A DNA stretch of 64,000 nucleotides from CAWDVK01 sp963805715 (lineage in GTDB: Bacteria; Actinomycetota; Actinomycetes; Streptosporangiales; Streptosporangiaceae). Shown one piece after another: positions 61,760-64,000 of this stretch. The translations under genes were made by a program, and so were the position numbers. The stretch lies in assembly GCA_963805715.1 (NCBI GenBank), contig CAWDVK010000013.1, positions 205,833 to 269,832 of the forward strand, read 5' to 3'. Position 1 is the stretch's first letter, and each line of letters begins with the position of its first letter. The notes under the pieces were generated by a model. The model had not been told where the DNA came from. It ran no database searches and saw only the letters and a list, made by a program, of their open reading frames with translations.

Positions 61760-62350
61760 GTGTCCGTTCGTGGCGTGCTGCAGGTGCACTCTGCGCCCCC
61801 GGCGCTGAGCCCGCACATTGAGTGGGCGGTCGCCGGGGTTCTTGGCGTGCAAGTCACCATGCCCTGGGTGGATCAGCCCGCCTCGCCCGGCGCGCTGCGG
61901 GCGGAGCTGGCCTGGCAGGGCAGGCCGGGAGCCTCGGCCGGGATCACCTCCGCGCTGGCCGGCTGGAACCGGCTACGCTTCGAGGTCACCGAGGAGGCCA
62001 GCCCCGGCTGCGACGCCGTCCGGTACAGCTATACGCCGTCGCTCGGCACCTTCTCCGCCGCCCTCAGTGCCAACGGGGACGTGATGGTCTCCGAGGGCCG
62101 GCTGCGGGCCGCCCTCGCGCTAGCGCACGCGGCCAGGTCGGCTCGCGGCAGCTCGGTCCATCCGAGGGCGGGCGACGACGAGGGATTGATCAGCCTGCGG
62201 GACCGGCACGAGCCCCGGCATCCAGCGCTGGGCGGCTCGCTGGAGGCAGAGCTGGAGCTGCTGCTCGGGCAGCCCTGGGATGACGAGCTCGAGCCATTCC
62301 GCCGGGCCGCGGCCGGCGCGCCGGTGCGCTGGCTGAACGCCACCGGCTAG
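61760..62350 (+). CDS. DUF3145 protein
   Basis: 196 residues from the GTG at 61760, with GGAGG at 61751-61755. VRGVLQVHSAPPALSPHIEW, AVAGVLGVQVTMPW, RFEVTEEASPGCDAVRYSYT and GDVMVSEGRLRAALALAHAA match the DUF3145 family, a near-universal actinobacterial protein of unknown function. The second half (PWDDELEPFRRAAAGAPVRW) is as conserved as the first. It is isolated between the conjugation-like cassette and an unannotated small gene. Confidence 0.92.
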   Translation: MSVRGVLQVHSAPPALSPHIEWAVAGVLGVQVTMPWVDQPASPGALRAELAWQGRPGASAGITSALAGWNRLRFEVTEEASPGCDAVRYSYTPSLGTFSAALSANGDVMVSEGRLRAALALAHAARSARGSSVHPRAGDDEGLISLRDRHEPRHPALGGSLEAELELLLGQPWDDELEPFRRAAAGAPVRWLNATG

Positions 62351-62421
62351 CGAATCGTGATCAATGTGCATGTGCGTTTGCACGAGCATTCGCACGAGCA
62401 TTCGCACGTGGCTCGATTCGC
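62350..62421. terminator. Hairpin and 12-bp repeats after DUF3145 gene
   Basis: GCGAATCG (62350-62357) pairs with CGATTCGC (62414-62421). Between them lie two copies of GCACGAGCATTC (62380-62403) and a further GCACG. It is placed at the stop codon of the DUF3145 gene and may terminate its transcript. Confidence 0.4.
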
Positions 62422-62599
62422 CCTAGTTATCCTCTATGTCCGCCGGGAAGCGGCCTCACCTGCTTAAACGGCGAATTAATTTTGCGCGCGCCGTCCTCGC
62501 AGGTCAGGCAGGTACTTGTCCGCTCGGGACAGTTGCGTGCGGGTGGCCGCGTCAATCCATTGCGGGCGGGCTGCCCCGATTAGGCGGACTTAGCGCCCC
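62422..62599. other. Intergenic region
   Basis: About 180 bases with no gene seen. It is AT-richer than most of the window (TTAAACGGCGAATTAATTTTG at about 62464-62484). Confidence 0.5.
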
Positions 62600-62628
62600 T
62601 TGACATAACGCTGAGTGGTCGTTTAAAT
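62600..62628 (+). promoter_or_regulatory. Sigma-70 type promoter
   Basis: TTGACA (62600-62605), 17 bases, TTAAAT (62623-62628) is a near-consensus housekeeping promoter. It points at the small gene at 62691. Confidence 0.7.
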
Positions 62629-62690
62629 ACTCGGGATGCGGTCACTCCCCGTAACCGCAGGGACGTAATGCCAGCAGAGGTGATGGTGTG

Positions 62691-62786
62691 ATGACATCCG
62701 GACGCAGCCCCGCGCCGATAGCGGGCCGCAGCCGGCGGGCCCTGACCGTGCCCGCGCCTCGTTTCGTGGCGTTACCCGGCCAGTAG
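62691..62786 (+). CDS. Unannotated 31-residue basic peptide
   Basis: The ATG at 62691 is preceded by AGAGGTGAT (62676-62684), a strong ribosome site; a GTG at 62688 is also possible. The peptide begins MTSGRSPAPIAGRSRRALTV and ends PAPRFVALPGQ. It is rich in Arg, Pro and Ala, with no hydrophobic helix. A near-consensus promoter lies 63 bases upstream and a terminator hairpin begins at the stop codon, so this is a complete transcription unit. I do not recognise the family. Confidence 0.55.
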   Translation: MTSGRSPAPIAGRSRRALTVPAPRFVALPGQ

Positions 62787-62815
62787 GCCTGCCGGCCATC
62801 GGCTAACCGGCAGGC
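62787..62815 (+). terminator. Terminator hairpin after the 31-aa gene
   Basis: GCCTGCCGG (62787-62795) pairs with CCGGCAGGC (62807-62815) across an 11-base loop, starting at the base after the stop codon. Confidence 0.6.
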
Positions 62816-62979
62816 AGCTCGTCTGGACCGGGTCTCGCCTGGCTCATCAGCACCTTGCCGCCTCGACGCGCGCACCCCAGAAGCGCCGCGTCGGCGTTCC
62901 CGAGCGCTCTCGGCTGCAATCGCTTGCATGAGCCTGCCGCGAAGGCTGGCATCTATCAGGCAAAGGAGGCGTTACCCCG

Positions 62980-63603
62980 ATGCGGGTGGCAAACGACACC
63001 CTGGGCCATCATGCTCTTTTCGAGCGCGAAGTAATCCCCTGCGGTGGCCAGCTGTACAACGCCGCACTCCGGATGACCCGGAACCCGAACGACGCCGAGG
63101 ATCTGGTCCAGGAGACCCTGGCCAAGGCCTACGCCGCGCTGCACCAGTTCACGCCCGGCACGAACATGCGGGCCTGGCTGCACCGGATCCTGGCGAATAC
63201 CTTCATCAACAGCTGCCGCAAGCGGGGCCGCCAGCCCGCTCAGACGCTGCGGGCAGAGTTTGACGACGTCGACAGCGCGGCCGACCCGCTCGGCCGCCCG
63301 GCCAGGTCCGCCGAGGCGGAGGCACTGGACCGGCTGGAAAGCTCGCCGGTCATGCAGGCCCTGCAGGAGCTGCCGGAGGGCTTCCGGGCCGCCATCTACC
63401 TGGCCAACGTCGAGGGCTACCCCTACCGGGAGATCGCCGTCATGCTGGACGTCCCGCTGGGCACGGTCATGTCGCGGCTGCATCGCGGCCGCGCCCGGCT
63501 GCGCCGCACGCTGTCCGCGCCGTCGGGGTACCGCGCAGCGTCCGCTTCCCGCCGCGCGGCTGCTGCTGCCCGGCCGGAGCCGACGCTGAGTCCGGCGGCA
63601 TGA
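62980..63603 (+). CDS. ECF RNA polymerase sigma factor
   Basis: 207 residues from the ATG at 62980, with AAAGGAGG at 62962-62969. Sigma region 2 reads LYNAALRMTRNPNDAEDLVQ and ETLAKAYAALHQFTPGTNMR. Region 4 reads ALQELPEGFRAAIYLANVEG and YREIAVMLDVPLGTVMSRLH. The sequence resembles the SigR/RpoE group of actinobacterial ECF factors, but no zinc-binding anti-sigma gene follows. The downstream gene is convergent. The C-terminal about 30 residues are Ala/Arg-rich and likely disordered. Confidence 0.9.
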   Translation: MRVANDTLGHHALFEREVIPCGGQLYNAALRMTRNPNDAEDLVQETLAKAYAALHQFTPGTNMRAWLHRILANTFINSCRKRGRQPAQTLRAEFDDVDSAADPLGRPARSAEAEALDRLESSPVMQALQELPEGFRAAIYLANVEGYPYREIAVMLDVPLGTVMSRLHRGRARLRRTLSAPSGYRAASASRRAAAAARPEPTLSPAA

Positions 63604-63620
63604 GCCTGACCGCATGAAAC

Positions 63621-63653
63621 TGGCGGCCTCCCCGGTGCGCGGGGAGGCCGCCA
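63621..63653. terminator. Bidirectional terminator hairpin
   Basis: TGGCGGCCTCCCCG (63621-63634) pairs perfectly with CGGGGAGGCCGCCA (63640-63653) around a 5-base loop, between the convergent sigma-factor gene and the gene at the right edge. Confidence 0.85.
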
Positions 63654-63674
63654 GCCTCGTCGGTTACCGCTGGT

Positions 63675-64000
63675 TTACGGGAACATCGAGATCACTGCCG
63701 TCGCGAAGGACGGGTAGTAGGCCCCGCTCCCCGGGAACTCGGCCGCGATCGTGAAGCCGTTCTCCTCCACCAGCAGCGTCTGCGAGCCGGTCAGCACGCA
63801 CCTGGCCACGCCGAATCAGGTCGGTGGTCGCGGTGCACAGGAAGTGCGAGCCGGTGCTGAAGCTCACCGTCTGACACCGGCACCGGGTGGCCCAGCGAGG
63901 TGAGCGTGGCGGTCACGGTGAAGGTCTGCCCGGCGTTGAAGTAGATGCTCGCCGACAGGTCCGTCGGGAACTTCCGCACCACCTGGGTCAGCGTGCCGGT
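63675..64000 (-). pseudogene. Ig-like domain protein, edge-truncated and frameshifted
   Basis: Only the C-terminal end is in the window. Three frames read in series: FPTDLSASIYFNAGQTFTVT then ATLTSLGHPVP, next VSFSTGSHFLCTATTDL, then CVLTGSQTLLVEENGFTIAA and FPGSGAYYPSFATAVISMF with TAA at 63675-63677. The sequence is that of a bacterial Ig-like (Big/CNA-B) beta-sandwich with a cysteine pair. Two frame changes (near 63870 and 63800) are needed to read it as one protein, most likely sequence indels. The rest lies beyond the right edge. Confidence 0.55.

Overview
The window is very GC-rich with strong third-position G/C bias. It reads as the chromosome of a filamentous or sporulating-type actinomycete. 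Supporting this are the glnA2 / glnE / glnA1 / RDD / DUF4191 / lipA / lipB / E2 / lpdA / pepA neighbourhood known from Streptomyces and relatives, GlnR operators, XRE-DUF5753 plus DUF397 genes, DUF3145, DUF5998, and many TAnnnT boxes 6-8 nt before a start codon, as expected of leaderless transcripts. The exact genus cannot be read from the sequence.

Layout. 1-400: two truncated remnants (MFS sugar transporter, CHAD) meet head to head. 553-1952: a GlnR half-operator and glnA2. 2179-6907: a zinc-ribbon membrane protein with tandem repeats, a lipoprotein, a prenyltransferase-fold protein, an AraC-type regulator and an SRPBCC protein. 7001-10303: small accessory genes, including a membrane LuxR regulator, an 18-residue cationic peptide with an ideal ribosome site, a DUF1059 / NTF2-like pair, a cupin remnant and a TetR regulator with its operator. 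10365-13619: glnE. 13985-18128: a decayed LuxR regulator and a 1184-residue multidomain protein of unknown function. 18288-34937: glnA1 with a complete four-element GlnR operator, then lipoate and 2-oxoacid dehydrogenase genes (lipA, lipB, E2, lpdA), hisS, pepA, and a broken HipA-like kinase / DUF3037 pair. 35012-45806: an MHYT membrane protein, a NarL-type two-component system, HIT, cobS, a RibD-like reductase, DUF5998, a phosphodiesterase, a rhodanese, a SAM methyltransferase, XRE and DUF397. 46150-54877: an aminotransferase remnant and a large Kdp operon running leftwards (27-aa ORF, kdpF, kdpA, kdpB, kdpC, OB-fold gene, kdpD sensor half, kdpD kinase half, kdpE). 55113-56237: a potassium-channel-like protein divergent from kdp. 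56408-61559: a conjugation-like cassette (replication-relaxation protein, FtsK/TraG-like ATPase, J-domain protein) and a DUF1906 exported glycosidase-like protein. 61760-64000: DUF3145, an unannotated 31-aa gene with its own promoter and terminator, an ECF sigma factor and an edge-truncated Ig-like protein.

How the genes work together. GlnA1, GlnA2 and GlnE form a nitrogen-assimilation block, and the sequence suggests GlnR acts on both synthetase genes. LipB and LipA make the lipoyl group that E2 carries and LpdA reoxidises. The Kdp genes encode a high-affinity potassium pump with its own sensor and regulator.

Caution on quality. At least seven conserved genes (lipA, HipA-like, DUF3037, pepA, the NarL-type histidine kinase, the kdpD sensor half, kdpA), plus the gene at the right edge, contain indels of one or a few bases. 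Several lie in G/C runs and most are single missing bases. This looks more like sequence error in an assembly than real mass decay, so 'pseudogene' and 'frameshift' calls here need read-level support.
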